Positions 6,922 through 16,000 of a stretch of 21,777 nt of DNA are shown here, one piece after another (the first letter of the stretch is position 1; the number at the start of each line of letters is the position of its first letter). The position numbers were made by a program, and so were the translations under genes. This stretch comes from a virus, in the IMG/VR virus record IMGVR_UViG_3300030382_004480, positions 1 through 21,777 of that record; one strand, written 5' to 3'. The notes under the pieces are model-generated. The model saw only the letters and a program-made list of their open reading frames with translations. It had not been told where the DNA came from and searched no databases.

Positions 6922-7665
6922 ATGGCTTCTGGCGCTGCTACCAGCACCCTGACCGCTCGGTTCCTGCTCCCTGACCTCATGGAGCGTGGCCGGGCCAATG
7001 TGCTCTCCTGCCCCCTCTGGCAGGATGGCGCCCTGGTGGCGCCGACTGAGGCCGGCAGCACGATCACGATCTGGGATGGGCCAGGCACTGAGCAGGTCTC
7101 AGCGGCAGCCATCACGGTCACTGGCTCAATTGCGACCTATAGCCACACCCCTGCAGCATCGGTGTCCTATGGCGAGGGCTGGCGGGTTGAGTGGTCACTC
7201 ATTGTGGCTGGCGTCACCCATGTAGTCCGCAATGATGGGGCCCTGGTTCGCAACGTGCTCTATCCGGGCGTGACTGACGCTGACCTCTTCAGACGCCACA
7301 GGGCTCTTGACCCTTCCAGCTCGAGCCCCTTGAGCTCGGTGACGAGCTACCAGGACTACCGGGATGAGGCCTGGGCCACCCTCATGGGGCGGCTCATTGC
7401 CAAGGGTGACCGGCCCAACCTGATCCTCAGCCCGTCAGCGCTCAGGGACGTTCACCTGGCGCTGACACTGGCCCTGATCTTTGCTGACTTTTCCACCAGT
7501 CTGAATGAGACCTATGGCGAGAAGGCTGCCGATTACCGGGAGCAATACCAGGATGCCTGGGCTGACTTGAACTTCATCTACGCTGCCAGTGATGAGGATG
7601 ACCAGGGCACCCCCGATACCCGCCGGGCTGCTGTGCCTTCCATCTGGCTATCTGGCCGGCACTGA
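6922..7665 (+). CDS. Head-tail connector (adaptor)-like protein
   Basis: A 247-residue protein starting ATG 6922, one base past the preceding stop. It looks two-domain. Residues about 1-110 are beta-rich (AGSTITIWDGPG, SYGEGWRVEWSLIV). Residues about 115-230 are helical (YQDYRDEAWATLMGRLIAKG, LRDVHLALTLALIFADFST, YREQYQDAWADLNFIYAAS) and resemble the helical bundle of head completion/adaptor proteins that stack under the portal. The first portion recalls a small beta domain found in some connector or tail proteins. An upstream in-frame start at 6883 exists but lies within the previous gene. Position between decoration and tail terminator genes agrees with the call; the exact ring it forms is unknown. 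Confidence 0.55.
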   Translation: MASGAATSTLTARFLLPDLMERGRANVLSCPLWQDGALVAPTEAGSTITIWDGPGTEQVSAAAITVTGSIATYSHTPAASVSYGEGWRVEWSLIVAGVTHVVRNDGALVRNVLYPGVTDADLFRRHRALDPSSSSPLSSVTSYQDYRDEAWATLMGRLIAKGDRPNLILSPSALRDVHLALTLALIFADFSTSLNETYGEKAADYREQYQDAWADLNFIYAASDEDDQGTPDTRRAAVPSIWLSGRH

Positions 7666-8105
7666 TGCTGTCTGTCCTCACTGTTTCTGAGGTCAGGGAT
7701 CGCATTGACACAGCCCTTGCCGATGCCGGCTATACCCGCTCGAGGTTTGTGCCTGACCTCTTTGGCCGGGACACTGACCACCTTGTGTCAGGCTCCTACA
7801 GCATCAGCACCCCGGCAACCACCCTCGATCAGTTCTCTGGCCGGGACCAGTTCACCGATGAGGGTGAGGCTGAGACAGTGGTTGAGATCAGGACAGCCTA
7901 CCGGATCCGCCCTGACTCCCAGAGCCTCGACTATGGCCAGGCGTTGGACCAGGAGCATCAAGTCCTGAGGGCTGCCCTGGACCTTGACACCACTTATCTA
8001 CAGGTCAGGATCAATGGGATACCGCGCCGGGCTGTGTCCTCAGCCGGTGACTGGCTGGTCTCCACGATCCGTCTCACCATATTCCATCGCTTCACGTTTG
8101 CCTGA
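7665..8105 (+). CDS. Tail terminator/completion-like protein
   Basis: A 146-residue protein overlapping the preceding stop by one base (TGATG), so probably coupled. An N-terminal helix (VSEVRDRIDTALADAG) is followed by beta strands with EGEAETVVEIRTAYRIRPD and ending STIRLTIFHRFTFA. That alpha-beta order, with a helix packing on a sheet and a central helix (YGQALDQEHQVLRAAL), matches the general layout of phage tail terminator proteins, which cap the tail tube and join it to the head. Length is in the usual range. It lies one gene before the gp10-like neck protein and two before the tape measure gene, which supports a neck or tail-end role. Confidence 0.5.
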   Translation: MLSVLTVSEVRDRIDTALADAGYTRSRFVPDLFGRDTDHLVSGSYSISTPATTLDQFSGRDQFTDEGEAETVVEIRTAYRIRPDSQSLDYGQALDQEHQVLRAALDLDTTYLQVRINGIPRRAVSSAGDWLVSTIRLTIFHRFTFA

Positions 8106-8113
8106 GGGGATCC

Positions 8114-8542
8114 ATGCCGGTCAAGGTTGGAAAGGGCAGATCAGAGGTCACCATCAGTGGCGCCCTGGGTGATGACCTCGAGGCTGAGATCCGCGCCATC
8201 CTGGGCCCGGTGGCTGATGCCATGCAAGCTGAGGCCGATGCCATCCTCAAGGAAGAGGTGGGAGAGAAGTGGCCGGTCAAGTCAGGCAAGAGCCGGGGGG
8301 CCTGGGTGACTACCTTGAGGGTCCAGCCTGACTCAATGCTTGTGGAGATCGTCCTGAGCAACCCGTTTGCCTATACTCGTTATATCCGGTCCACCAGGGT
8401 GGGCAGAAACAATGACGCCACCCGGCGCCGGTCACCCCTGGTGGTCCACGTCAGGAAGCCCTCCAGGGCTGCCGTCAAGAGCCTCAAGAAGTCATTGCCT
8501 GGCATCATTGCCCAGGCTCTTGAGGATGGGGTCCTGACCTGA
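8114..8542 (+). CDS. HK97 gp10-like neck/tail completion protein
   Basis: A 142-residue protein with AGGGG as ribosome site before ATG 8114. It has an amphipathic helix (AEIRAILGPVADAMQAEADAIL) followed by WPVKSGKSRGAWVTT and VEIVLSNPFAYTRYI. The pattern of a helix, then P-x-x-[TS]-G-x-x-x-x-[SA]-W, beta strands and a [NA]-x-x-x-Y-x-x-[YF]-[IV] turn is characteristic of the HK97 gp10/minor tail family found at the head-tail joint. The C terminus is basic and helical (RKPSRAAVKSLKKSLPGI). The TGA stop overlaps the ATG of the tape measure gene by one base. Confidence 0.62.
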   Translation: MPVKVGKGRSEVTISGALGDDLEAEIRAILGPVADAMQAEADAILKEEVGEKWPVKSGKSRGAWVTTLRVQPDSMLVEIVLSNPFAYTRYIRSTRVGRNNDATRRRSPLVVHVRKPSRAAVKSLKKSLPGIIAQALEDGVLT

Positions 8543-11043
8543 TGGCTGACACCACTGTTTCAATTGGCGCTGACCTATCTGAGCTCAGGCGCGAGCTGGG
8601 CAAGCTGCCCAACCTGAGCGCGGAGGCGGCACAGCAAACCCTCATCCAGGTTGAGAAGGCTGTCCAGAAGGCTGAGGAAGCGTCAAAGAAGTCAGCCAAA
8701 GCGATCAAAAAGGCCCAGAAGGCAGCCGCAAAGGAAAGCCGCAAAGCCATCGAGGCCTCAGCCAGGGCCAGTGAGAAGGCGCTCAAGGGCATTGGAGACA
8801 CAGCCGGGGACACTGACAGCAGCCTCAAGGCTGTGGCCGGCGCCATCGGTCTGATCAGCCCTGAGGCTGAGAAGGCACTAAGCTCAGCCGGTGACCTGGC
8901 GGGAGGCCTCGAGGGTGTCACCCGTGGCACGGGCATTCTCGGGGGCTCAATGGCAGCCCTGGGGGCCCTGGTGGCTGCCGCTGCTGTGGGCTTTGCCGCC
9001 CTGGCAACGGTCTATCTGGCAGTCAGAAACGCCAGCGAGCAAGCGGCAGAGGAGGGGGGCCGGCTGGCTGCCCGGGTGGAGGAAACCCGGGCCCGGTCAG
9101 AGGCAGCAGCCGCCAAGGTCAGGGAGCTCACAGCAGCGTGGCAGGCCTACAACGACGGGGCCCAGGCCTGGCGGGACAAGATCGACCTCATCAACGGGGC
9201 GATCACTGAGACGGAGCTGGCCACCCGCAACGCAACAAAGGCCCTGACTGACCAGGCCCGTGCCTCTCTGGTGGCCTCAGGCACCCTGGTAGCCAGCATT
9301 GAGGCACAGATTGAGGCCAATGAGGCGCTCATCAAGTCCGGCAAATTGTCTTTCAAGGAAGAGGTGGCGCTCACAAAGCAGCAGGACATGCTCAAGGTCA
9401 AGATCAAGGGCGCCACAGAGGCGCTCGATAAGAGGAAAAAGACCTTAGACGATGACATCAAGGCAGTCACTGACGCGATCCAGTACAACGAGGAATTAGG
9501 CAAGTCCAACAAGTTTGTAGCGGATCAGGAAAGGGCCCGGACAAAGGCAGCCGTGGACGGCGCCAAGCAACGGGCAGCAGCGCTGAAGCGGGAGCAGGAG
9601 GGGTGGGACAATTTCCTCAGTGAGCTGGACCAGATCATTGAGGCCCTGGCAGAGGTCAAGCGTGCCCGGCGTGGCCTCAGCGATGAGATCGAGGACAGCC
9701 CCCCGGATGTGGTCCCGCCACAATGGATCAAGGATCTCAGGAAGCTGCAAGAGACCACAGATCAGCTTGTGGGCGCCAATGTCCTGAGCGAGGTTGATCA
9801 GCTTGGCCAGCACCTTGCATCTCTTCAGGGTGCCTGGAAGGCCAGCGGCTTCAGCGATGAGATGATCGCGGATCAGATCAAGCGGGTTGAGGCCAGGATG
9901 GCTGAGCTGGCGTCAGAGGCTGCCGATGCCCTGACGGCTGTGGAGGGTGACCCCGATCCTGATGTCAGCTTCTTTGAGAAGATACAAGCGGCAGCCGGCA
10001 AGACGGTCAGCGCCATCTCAGGGATAGGCGGCGCCATCGGTGGCGCTGTGGGGATGTTTGACCGCTTCCTTCAGATGGCTGGCGGCTTCAGCCTGGCTGA
10101 CCTGGGAGCCATTGCCGCTGAGGGTGGTGACGTTTCCGGCGCCGTGGAAGAGATGATCCAGGGTGGGCGGGACACCATCAAGGTCTTTGTGGAGTCCTTG
10201 CCAGCCGTGATTGATGCTTTTGTGGCTGAGCTCCCTGGCCTCATGGAGGACTTCACAAAGGCAATTAGGCCGGTGGTTGCCTCGGTGGCTGACGCTGTCC
10301 CTGTTGTGATTGATCAGATCGTGGCAGCCCTGCCCGGCCTGGTGTCAACGGTTGCGGATCTCATCACTTCTGGGCTCTTTGATCAGATCATCTCAAAGCT
10401 CCCATCGGTGGTTTCGGCCATCCTCGATGAGCTGCCAACGGTCATCACGGCGCTGCTGGCTGCCGTGGGTGACGTGGTGGCGGCGTTCATCTCCCAAATT
10501 CCGGCCATAGTCCTCACGGTTATTGATGCCCTGCCCCTGGTCCTCAAGGCAGTCACTGACGCCCTGCCTGACCTGGCGGTCCAGATCGTCCAGGCCATCA
10601 TCTATGAGCTCATCCCCAGGCTCCCTGAGATCTCGATAGCGATGACAAAGGCCCTGCTGATGGACCTGCCTGAGGCCCTGGCTGAGTCTTTCACCGAGAG
10701 TGTGCAGAAATTCTTTGAAGACTTGATGGCTGAGCTGGGCCCAGGTGACCCCAAGACTGAGACATTTGGCGATACCCCCGGGCCCGTCAGGGCGCCCCTC
10801 AGTGGCCTCAGGGCCCGCTTTGCACCAGGGGACACAGTCATAGCCGCTCAAGACCCTCAAGAGCTCTTGAGGCAAGCCAGGCAGGCAGCCGGGGACACAG
10901 GCTCAGGGGCTCGTGCTGTGACTCTTGATCTCAGGGACGGGCATCTGGCCTTTGATCGTATGTTCCGCACCAACATCAGATCAGGCGGCAGCCTCTCCAC
11001 CCTCATCAATGCCCCTGTGGGGCGTGTCAAGGTCTACGGATAA
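8542..11043 (+). CDS. Tape measure protein
   Basis: An 833-residue protein with the composition of a tape measure: it fixes tail length and is ejected with the DNA. Residues about 20-85 are a Lys/Ala-rich coiled coil (QVEKAVQKAEEASKKSAKAI). Residues about 133-161 form a hydrophobic stretch (ALVAAAAVGFAALATVYLAV). A further long coiled-coil region covers about 165-350. The C-terminal part, about 550-720, is built of hydrophobic LP-x9-LP units (for example LPSVVSAILDELP and IPAIVLTVIDALP). At about 1.5 A per residue the tail would be near 120 nm, an estimate from the known length rule. No peptidase or lysozyme motif is seen. It overlaps both neighbours by one base (TGATG and TAATG). Unusually, tail tube and chaperone candidates do not precede it. 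Confidence 0.88.
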   Translation: MADTTVSIGADLSELRRELGKLPNLSAEAAQQTLIQVEKAVQKAEEASKKSAKAIKKAQKAAAKESRKAIEASARASEKALKGIGDTAGDTDSSLKAVAGAIGLISPEAEKALSSAGDLAGGLEGVTRGTGILGGSMAALGALVAAAAVGFAALATVYLAVRNASEQAAEEGGRLAARVEETRARSEAAAAKVRELTAAWQAYNDGAQAWRDKIDLINGAITETELATRNATKALTDQARASLVASGTLVASIEAQIEANEALIKSGKLSFKEEVALTKQQDMLKVKIKGATEALDKRKKTLDDDIKAVTDAIQYNEELGKSNKFVADQERARTKAAVDGAKQRAAALKREQEGWDNFLSELDQIIEALAEVKRARRGLSDEIEDSPPDVVPPQWIKDLRKLQETTDQLVGANVLSEVDQLGQHLASLQGAWKASGFSDEMIADQIKRVEARMAELASEAADALTAVEGDPDPDVSFFEKIQAAAGKTVSAISGIGGAIGGAVGMFDRFLQMAGGFSLADLGAIAAEGGDVSGAVEEMIQGGRDTIKVFVESLPAVIDAFVAELPGLMEDFTKAIRPVVASVADAVPVVIDQIVAALPGLVSTVADLITSGLFDQIISKLPSVVSAILDELPTVITALLAAVGDVVAAFISQIPAIVLTVIDALPLVLKAVTDALPDLAVQIVQAIIYELIPRLPEISIAMTKALLMDLPEALAESFTESVQKFFEDLMAELGPGDPKTETFGDTPGPVRAPLSGLRARFAPGDTVIAAQDPQELLRQARQAAGDTGSGARAVTLDLRDGHLAFDRMFRTNIRSGGSLSTLINAPVGRVKVYG
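10189..10710 (+). repeat. Degenerate 11-residue LP repeats in tape measure C-terminal half
   Basis: Pro is spaced 11 residues apart in five places, each in an LP, VP or IP pair: LPAVIDAFVAELP, VPVVIDQIVAALP, LPSVVSAILDELP, IPAIVLTVIDALP and LPLVLKAVTDALP. At DNA level the units are diverged, so these are protein-level repeats. Confidence 0.65.
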
Positions 11044-14000
11044 TGGGCACCCGATACGATGACGCCCCCTATATAGGGCTCCTGGTCTCAGATGACCGGA
11101 TCAAGACAGCCAACCTGAGGGCCAATGACGGCACCCTTGGCAATAGTAACTACACACAGGCAGGACCTCAGCCCGGGGTGCCTGAGTTTGACCAGGCTGA
11201 GGTTGCTGCTGTCAGCGCCACAGCCGGGGACTATGGGCCCAGTCTGAGCCTCGAGGCCCTGGGGGACCAGGACAGCGCCACCAGCTACCACGTCAAGACA
11301 CTCAAAGGTGGGATGCCCGGCTCTGATGCCACAGTGGTCCGGCGGGACGCCCTGACCGGCACTGTCTGGCGTGGCTGGAATACATACAACGTCTTGGGCC
11401 ATGTTGAGACCAGCAGCTTCATCACCCACGACCCCACAGATCACATTGACTTTGCAATGTGCACAACGGCTGACCACAAGGCGCTGATCGTCAGGTGGGA
11501 CGCTCTCAAGATCGTGACTCGCCTGTGGGATCCTGAGACCAGGACAGCATCAGCCAACGTGACAGCGGTTGATCTGGTGCTCCCGGTGACCCCTAACGAT
11601 GATGATGCAGCCTATAGCGTAGCCGTGGGCACCCCTCTTGATGTGCTGGTGCTCCCGTCAGGGCGTCTGGTGATTTACTTCCTGACCAAAGAGATCGACA
11701 GCACCACATCAGTACAATTGTGGGCCAGCTACAGTGACGATGACGGCGCCACCTGGCGGACAGCCCAGTATCTGGGGCTGGCTGATGCCCTGACGGTGGT
11801 GGCCGGCACTGTCCTCAAGATGAAGGCAGCCTACTCAGACGGGTCTGTGCTGCTGGTCATTGAGCGGCGATACGATATCAACGATTCTACATACACGGGC
11901 CTCAGCCAGTACGCCAGTGATGACACGGGTTTGAATTTCGAGCTCGTGCGGGATGATGAGGCTGAGGAGGTCACCACAGGGGTCACCCATCCTGACATCC
12001 TGGTCGACCCCACCAGCGGCGCTTTTGTCCTGCTGTATGAGGATGACGGCGGAAACAGGATCCGGGCCTCGAGGCTGAGCTCACCCTATCTGCCCTATGT
12101 GGAGGGGGACATCGTGACAGCCAGCTCAGGGGTGGTGGCCCCTGACCACCTGGCGGCATTCCAGTCACCACAGGGCGATCTGTATTGCACCTACACAACT
12201 CAGGGGATCGCTATGCTCTGGTCCCGTGACGGTGGCGCCACCTGGGCCACCATTGAGGGGCCCTTTGACTGGGATGACGTGGCAGGGAACACGGGCTGGC
12301 TGTGGGATGTGACGGTCGCCAAGGGCCGGGCAGTCTGGATGATTACCCAGACGGTGAGCTCAGGGGCGCTGCCCCTTGATGATGACTTCCTGATCTGTGA
12401 GACAGGTGGATGGAATACGCTCTGTCAGTCCAGGGTGCTTGGCACAGACCCTACCCTCAATCGTGGATTCGGGGACACCACCATAGATGCTCATACATGG
12501 CTGCCCTTCACAGCCCCGGAGCTCGATCATGGCTGGACCAGAACCGGCGCCGGGGGTGCCGTCACCCCCAGTGGGGTGAGCCCTGGCCTGAATGTGACGG
12601 TTGAGACCCAATACAGCAAGTCACCCACGGGGGCAGACACTGATGGGATGGTGGTCTACTGGTCTCTTGAGGTGGACTCAAGCCCCAGCATCAGCGCTCT
12701 TGAGGTGGGGCTGCTCATCAAGCTCAAGACCTATGACATCAGTGTCAATTTTAGCGGCACCCAGGTCAGACTGTATGACCGCCACGCTGCTGCCGTCATC
12801 GGGACAGCCAGCCCCTCAGGTGGCATGGGCACAGAACACGTCTTCAAGCTGGCGATCTGCCACAATGCCGGCGCCAATGCCAGCGTCACCCTGTATCGCC
12901 GGGCACCCGGGTCTGACGTATGGGCCACGCTGATCAGCGGGACCACCACCACAGCCGGCGCCAGCGCCGTCAACCTGATCAAGTGGGGCAATTTCGTTGC
13001 GGCTGAAGATTCCACCTGGCGTTTTGTGGCCTATGTGATGGATAGCGGATCGGGGGTGGTGAATAACTACACAGACGATCTATCCTTTGACCTGCTGGCC
13101 CTGGATCCCTATGTGCTTTACGGGGCGCCGCTTCCTGTTCCACCCCACCGGCTCTACCTGGACAAGGGCCTCAGCATCAGGGGCACGTCAGGCCCGGCCA
13201 CCCGTGGGGACACCTGGAAGATTGAGCCCCGGTTTGACCACCCCATCACAGCCCTGGACCCTGTCAATTCCGCCAGTCCTGCCAGGCGCTGGCGTAGCAC
13301 AGACACCACCCTCCACTTGCTGGCCTGGGACATGACCCTGGCCACCACCCTGGGCAACAGCTCAATTGGGCTATTCCTCGGGGGTATCAATTTCCCCACG
13401 GCGCTCTTCCTCGGATGGGACGGGGCAGCCTGGGTGACGCTGGCCACCCTCAAGGCTGACCAGGGCCTCAGCGCCGTGGCCTGTGTAGTGACTGGGGACA
13501 CCATCACGGTCAATACGGCAGGCACTGTGGATGCCAGATACATCCAATATGGTGAATTCGTGGGCGGTTATGCCAAGTTCAATGGTGGTGACGTTCGCCG
13601 GATCGTCTGGAACAGTGAAGGCAGCTATACCGATGACACCACCAAAAGGCCTGAGTTTAGATTTGAGGGCACTGCCCCCGGTGGCGCCACGGCAACTGTG
13701 GAGCTGTGGCACCCCACAGCCCTGGTGCTGCTCCATGAGAACGCCACCCTATACTCACGCTATGGGCTGCAGATCCCAGCCTCCACCACGGCTGAGGGCT
13801 ACTTTGAGATCGGGGTAGTCCTCATGGGCGGCGTGGCTCTCTTTGGCCGCAAGTATTCCCGTGGTCGGGTGATTGAGACGGCGCCGAACTACAGCATGAG
13901 ACAGGACCAGGCCGGAGCTCGAGCCGTCACAAAGCAAGGGGACGCCCGGCGGGCTGTGTCCTTTGGGTGGTCAGAGGTGGACCTTACAGCCATCTCAGGC

Positions 14001-14306
14001 GCCACCCCTGACCCTGACTTCATCTCACCCCGGTCCCTGGCCACCACCCCCACGGCTGACCGCCACGGGGCGCCGCTGCTGGTTGAGGGCCTGGTCAGGG
14101 ATCTGGGTGGTGCCACCCGCCCTGTGGTCTATGTGCCCAACATCCCCAACACTACAGGCGGGAATAAGCAGACCCGCTTGAGCAGCCGTGAGGGCTATGT
14201 CTATGGGCGGGTCACCAGCTCAGTCAGCCGTCAGGCCCGGCTGGGCACTGAGAACCAGGACGAGGTAGTCACCCTCACAGGTGTCAGGATTGAGGAAGAG
14301 GTCTAA
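11043..14306 (+). CDS. Large tail protein with Asp-box (BNR/sialidase-type) repeats
   Basis: A 1087-residue protein directly after the tape measure gene (TAATG overlap), where the distal tail or tip proteins are normally encoded. Three Asp-box motifs S-x-D-x-G-x-x-[WF] are visible: SDDDGATW (231-238), SDDTGLNF (292-299) and SRDGGATW (394-401). They lie within a beta-rich region of about residues 100-460, consistent with a BNR-type beta-propeller. Residues about 500-700 look like a second beta sandwich (LEVGLLIKLKTYDISVNF, VTLYRRAPGSDVWATL), possibly lectin-like. The C terminus returns to tail-protein-like sequence. The propeller may bind or cleave surface glycans; Asp boxes are structural and do not prove enzyme activity, and I cannot place an Arg triad. 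It likely forms part of the tail tip and contributes to adsorption. Confidence 0.65.
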   Translation: MGTRYDDAPYIGLLVSDDRIKTANLRANDGTLGNSNYTQAGPQPGVPEFDQAEVAAVSATAGDYGPSLSLEALGDQDSATSYHVKTLKGGMPGSDATVVRRDALTGTVWRGWNTYNVLGHVETSSFITHDPTDHIDFAMCTTADHKALIVRWDALKIVTRLWDPETRTASANVTAVDLVLPVTPNDDDAAYSVAVGTPLDVLVLPSGRLVIYFLTKEIDSTTSVQLWASYSDDDGATWRTAQYLGLADALTVVAGTVLKMKAAYSDGSVLLVIERRYDINDSTYTGLSQYASDDTGLNFELVRDDEAEEVTTGVTHPDILVDPTSGAFVLLYEDDGGNRIRASRLSSPYLPYVEGDIVTASSGVVAPDHLAAFQSPQGDLYCTYTTQGIAMLWSRDGGATWATIEGPFDWDDVAGNTGWLWDVTVAKGRAVWMITQTVSSGALPLDDDFLICETGGWNTLCQSRVLGTDPTLNRGFGDTTIDAHTWLPFTAPELDHGWTRTGAGGAVTPSGVSPGLNVTVETQYSKSPTGADTDGMVVYWSLEVDSSPSISALEVGLLIKLKTYDISVNFSGTQVRLYDRHAAAVIGTASPSGGMGTEHVFKLAICHNAGANASVTLYRRAPGSDVWATLISGTTTTAGASAVNLIKWGNFVAAEDSTWRFVAYVMDSGSGVVNNYTDDLSFDLLALDPYVLYGAPLPVPPHRLYLDKGLSIRGTSGPATRGDTWKIEPRFDHPITALDPVNSASPARRWRSTDTTLHLLAWDMTLATTLGNSSIGLFLGGINFPTALFLGWDGAAWVTLATLKADQGLSAVACVVTGDTITVNTAGTVDARYIQYGEFVGGYAKFNGGDVRRIVWNSEGSYTDDTTKRPEFRFEGTAPGGATATVELWHPTALVLLHENATLYSRYGLQIPASTTAEGYFEIGVVLMGGVALFGRKYSRGRVIETAPNYSMRQDQAGARAVTKQGDARRAVSFGWSEVDLTAISGATPDPDFISPRSLATTPTADRHGAPLLVEGLVRDLGGATRPVVYVPNIPNTTGGNKQTRLSSREGYVYGRVTSSVSRQARLGTENQDEVVTLTGVRIEEEV

Positions 14307-15959
14307 ATGGCTGAGCTCAGACCAGCCCTGGCGACCCTGACCGCCCCCTATCGGTGGCTGGTTTCGCTCACCATTGCTGGCCGGGTGGTCAGGGTCAGCA
14401 CGGGTGGCCCTGTCACCATCACCGGCAACGATGGAGAGGTCTACACCTTCACCGGGGGGCTCGGTGACGTTGGCTTTGAGCGAGCCCTGGATCTCTGGGT
14501 GGCGAACCCGTCACCCCGATCCCTGTCTCTTGAGATGCTGCTGGGCTTTGACCTTGCCCAGATGGTGGCCAGGGGTGCCGCTATCTTTGCCGCTCGAGGT
14601 GAGCTGGCCCAGTGGTATGAGGGCCAGCCCTGGGAGAGCCGGCGGGTGGTGCTCAGGGGCCTGGTCCAGGAGCCAGCCTTCGGAGCTCTTGGTGAAGTCT
14701 TTGCCTTTGCCCTGGTGGAGGACCCTGGCGATGACCTGGCGCTCGTGCCCCGGTCCTCCTGGGTGGTTGAGACCGGCGCCACCTGGGAAGAGACAGGCAC
14801 CCTGGGCCCTGACCCGGGCATTGTGGGATCGTTCTACCCCCTGATCATCGGCGCCCCTGGTCAGGCTGTTGGGGTGGGGACCACGTCCACATCACTGAGC
14901 GATGAGATACCGGCCACCCCTGCCTTGCTGGTCAGGCGTGATGCCTCAGGCGGGACAGCCGTGGCTAACCACTGGATCCTGATCTGTGGCGGCACATCCA
15001 AGGCCACCAGCGTCAAGGTCTACAACGCCACAAACGACTCAAAGACATTCACACAGACAGCCTTTGTCAATGTCAATGACGCCCTGGGCCAGCCCGTCAC
15101 CTATGTCCAGCCCGACTCCACCAGCAACAGCCCTGTTGAGGGTGACCAGCTCTTTGCCATCTGGGATCCTGCCACAGGTGGAGGGCTGCAGAACCCCTAC
15201 GGCACTGGCACCCTCAGGGGCGCTGGTGATGTCATCAGGTGGGCCCTGGACAAGAGCTCTCTGAGGGTGGACAACAGCCGGCTCAGCGAGCTCAAGATCC
15301 TCAACTCCTATCACATAGACACCTACATCAATGGACCGGTGAGCCCCTGGTCCTGGTTGCTGGCTGAGGTGCTGCCCCTGCTCCCGGTCACTGTGGGCAC
15401 GGGGCCTGACGGACTCTTTGTGGTGCCCTGGCTGGCTCGAGCGCTGAGCGTGTCCCAGTCAATGGAAGACCTGGAAGAGGGCAGGAATTGCACCCGTCAG
15501 GGTGCTGTGGTCTACACGTCAACGTCAGAGGTTTACAACGACCTCACGATCCGCTTTGCGCCCAACATCGACAGCGGCAGCTTTGCCCTGCACCAGACCC
15601 TCAACGGGGAGACCTGGACCAGCACAGACCCCAATACAAGCCCCGGCTTGTGGTGCCGGCGCTCTGCCTCAATCTTTGGGAAGCGCTCCATGAGCCTTGA
15701 GGCCTCTGTCATCTATGACCCGGCCACAGCCGGCGCCGTGCTGACTGACATGGCCAGGCGCCACAGCCACCCACGGCGGGAGATTATCTACAGGCTGCCC
15801 AGGACACTGGACTGGCTCAGACCTGGCGACGTTATCACCCTCACCGATGCTGACCTCCACCTGTCCAGCGTGGTGGGTCTGGTTGGCTCAATCGCCTATG
15901 CTGAGGACGATCTCACAGCTCAGATCGTCCTGTTTGAGCCCCTTGTCTTTGCCGCTTAG
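14307..15959 (+). CDS. Tail hub/baseplate-like protein
   Basis: A 550-residue protein whose ATG directly follows the preceding stop (TAAATG), with GAGG as ribosome site. The N terminus (YRWLVSLTIAGRVVRVST, then VYTFTGGLGDVGFERALDLW) resembles the opening domain of central tail hub proteins. The segment from about residue 310 (IRWALDKSSLRVDNSRLSEL, then SWLLAEVLPLLPVTVGTGPDG and LEEGRNCTRQGAVVYTSTSEVYND) resembles the conserved hub core, and REIIYRLPRTLDWLRPGDVITLTD (about 490-515) is the typical strand-turn-strand with a Leu-x-Pro-Gly-Asp turn. Location after the tape measure and the large tail protein fits. No peptidoglycan-cleaving domain is visible. It is the last gene before the second cluster that begins with motif copy 3. 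Confidence 0.6.
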   Translation: MAELRPALATLTAPYRWLVSLTIAGRVVRVSTGGPVTITGNDGEVYTFTGGLGDVGFERALDLWVANPSPRSLSLEMLLGFDLAQMVARGAAIFAARGELAQWYEGQPWESRRVVLRGLVQEPAFGALGEVFAFALVEDPGDDLALVPRSSWVVETGATWEETGTLGPDPGIVGSFYPLIIGAPGQAVGVGTTSTSLSDEIPATPALLVRRDASGGTAVANHWILICGGTSKATSVKVYNATNDSKTFTQTAFVNVNDALGQPVTYVQPDSTSNSPVEGDQLFAIWDPATGGGLQNPYGTGTLRGAGDVIRWALDKSSLRVDNSRLSELKILNSYHIDTYINGPVSPWSWLLAEVLPLLPVTVGTGPDGLFVVPWLARALSVSQSMEDLEEGRNCTRQGAVVYTSTSEVYNDLTIRFAPNIDSGSFALHQTLNGETWTSTDPNTSPGLWCRRSASIFGKRSMSLEASVIYDPATAGAVLTDMARRHSHPRREIIYRLPRTLDWLRPGDVITLTDADLHLSSVVGLVGSIAYAEDDLTAQIVLFEPLVFAA

Positions 15960-15963
15960 TTAG

Positions 15964-15975
15964 CCTCGGTAGAAC
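15964..15975 (+). promoter_or_regulatory. Repeated motif CCTCGGTAGAAC, copy 3
   Basis: Exact 12-mer lying in the short gap after the hub gene stop, so it is truly intergenic and not explained by coding constraint. It is followed by CCCCCCACAGCCCCC. The T of TAGAAC (15970) is 31 bases before ATG 16001, leaving a predicted leader of about 19 bases. Confidence 0.65.
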
Positions 15976-16000
15976 CCCCCCACAGCCCCCGGATTGACTC

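Noticed and set aside
10393-10875. 160-residue reverse-strand open frame
   Set aside because: Antisense of the tape measure gene, without start signals or recognisable protein pattern; other reverse frames (601-975, 1425-1799, 20045-20497) are rejected for the same reason.
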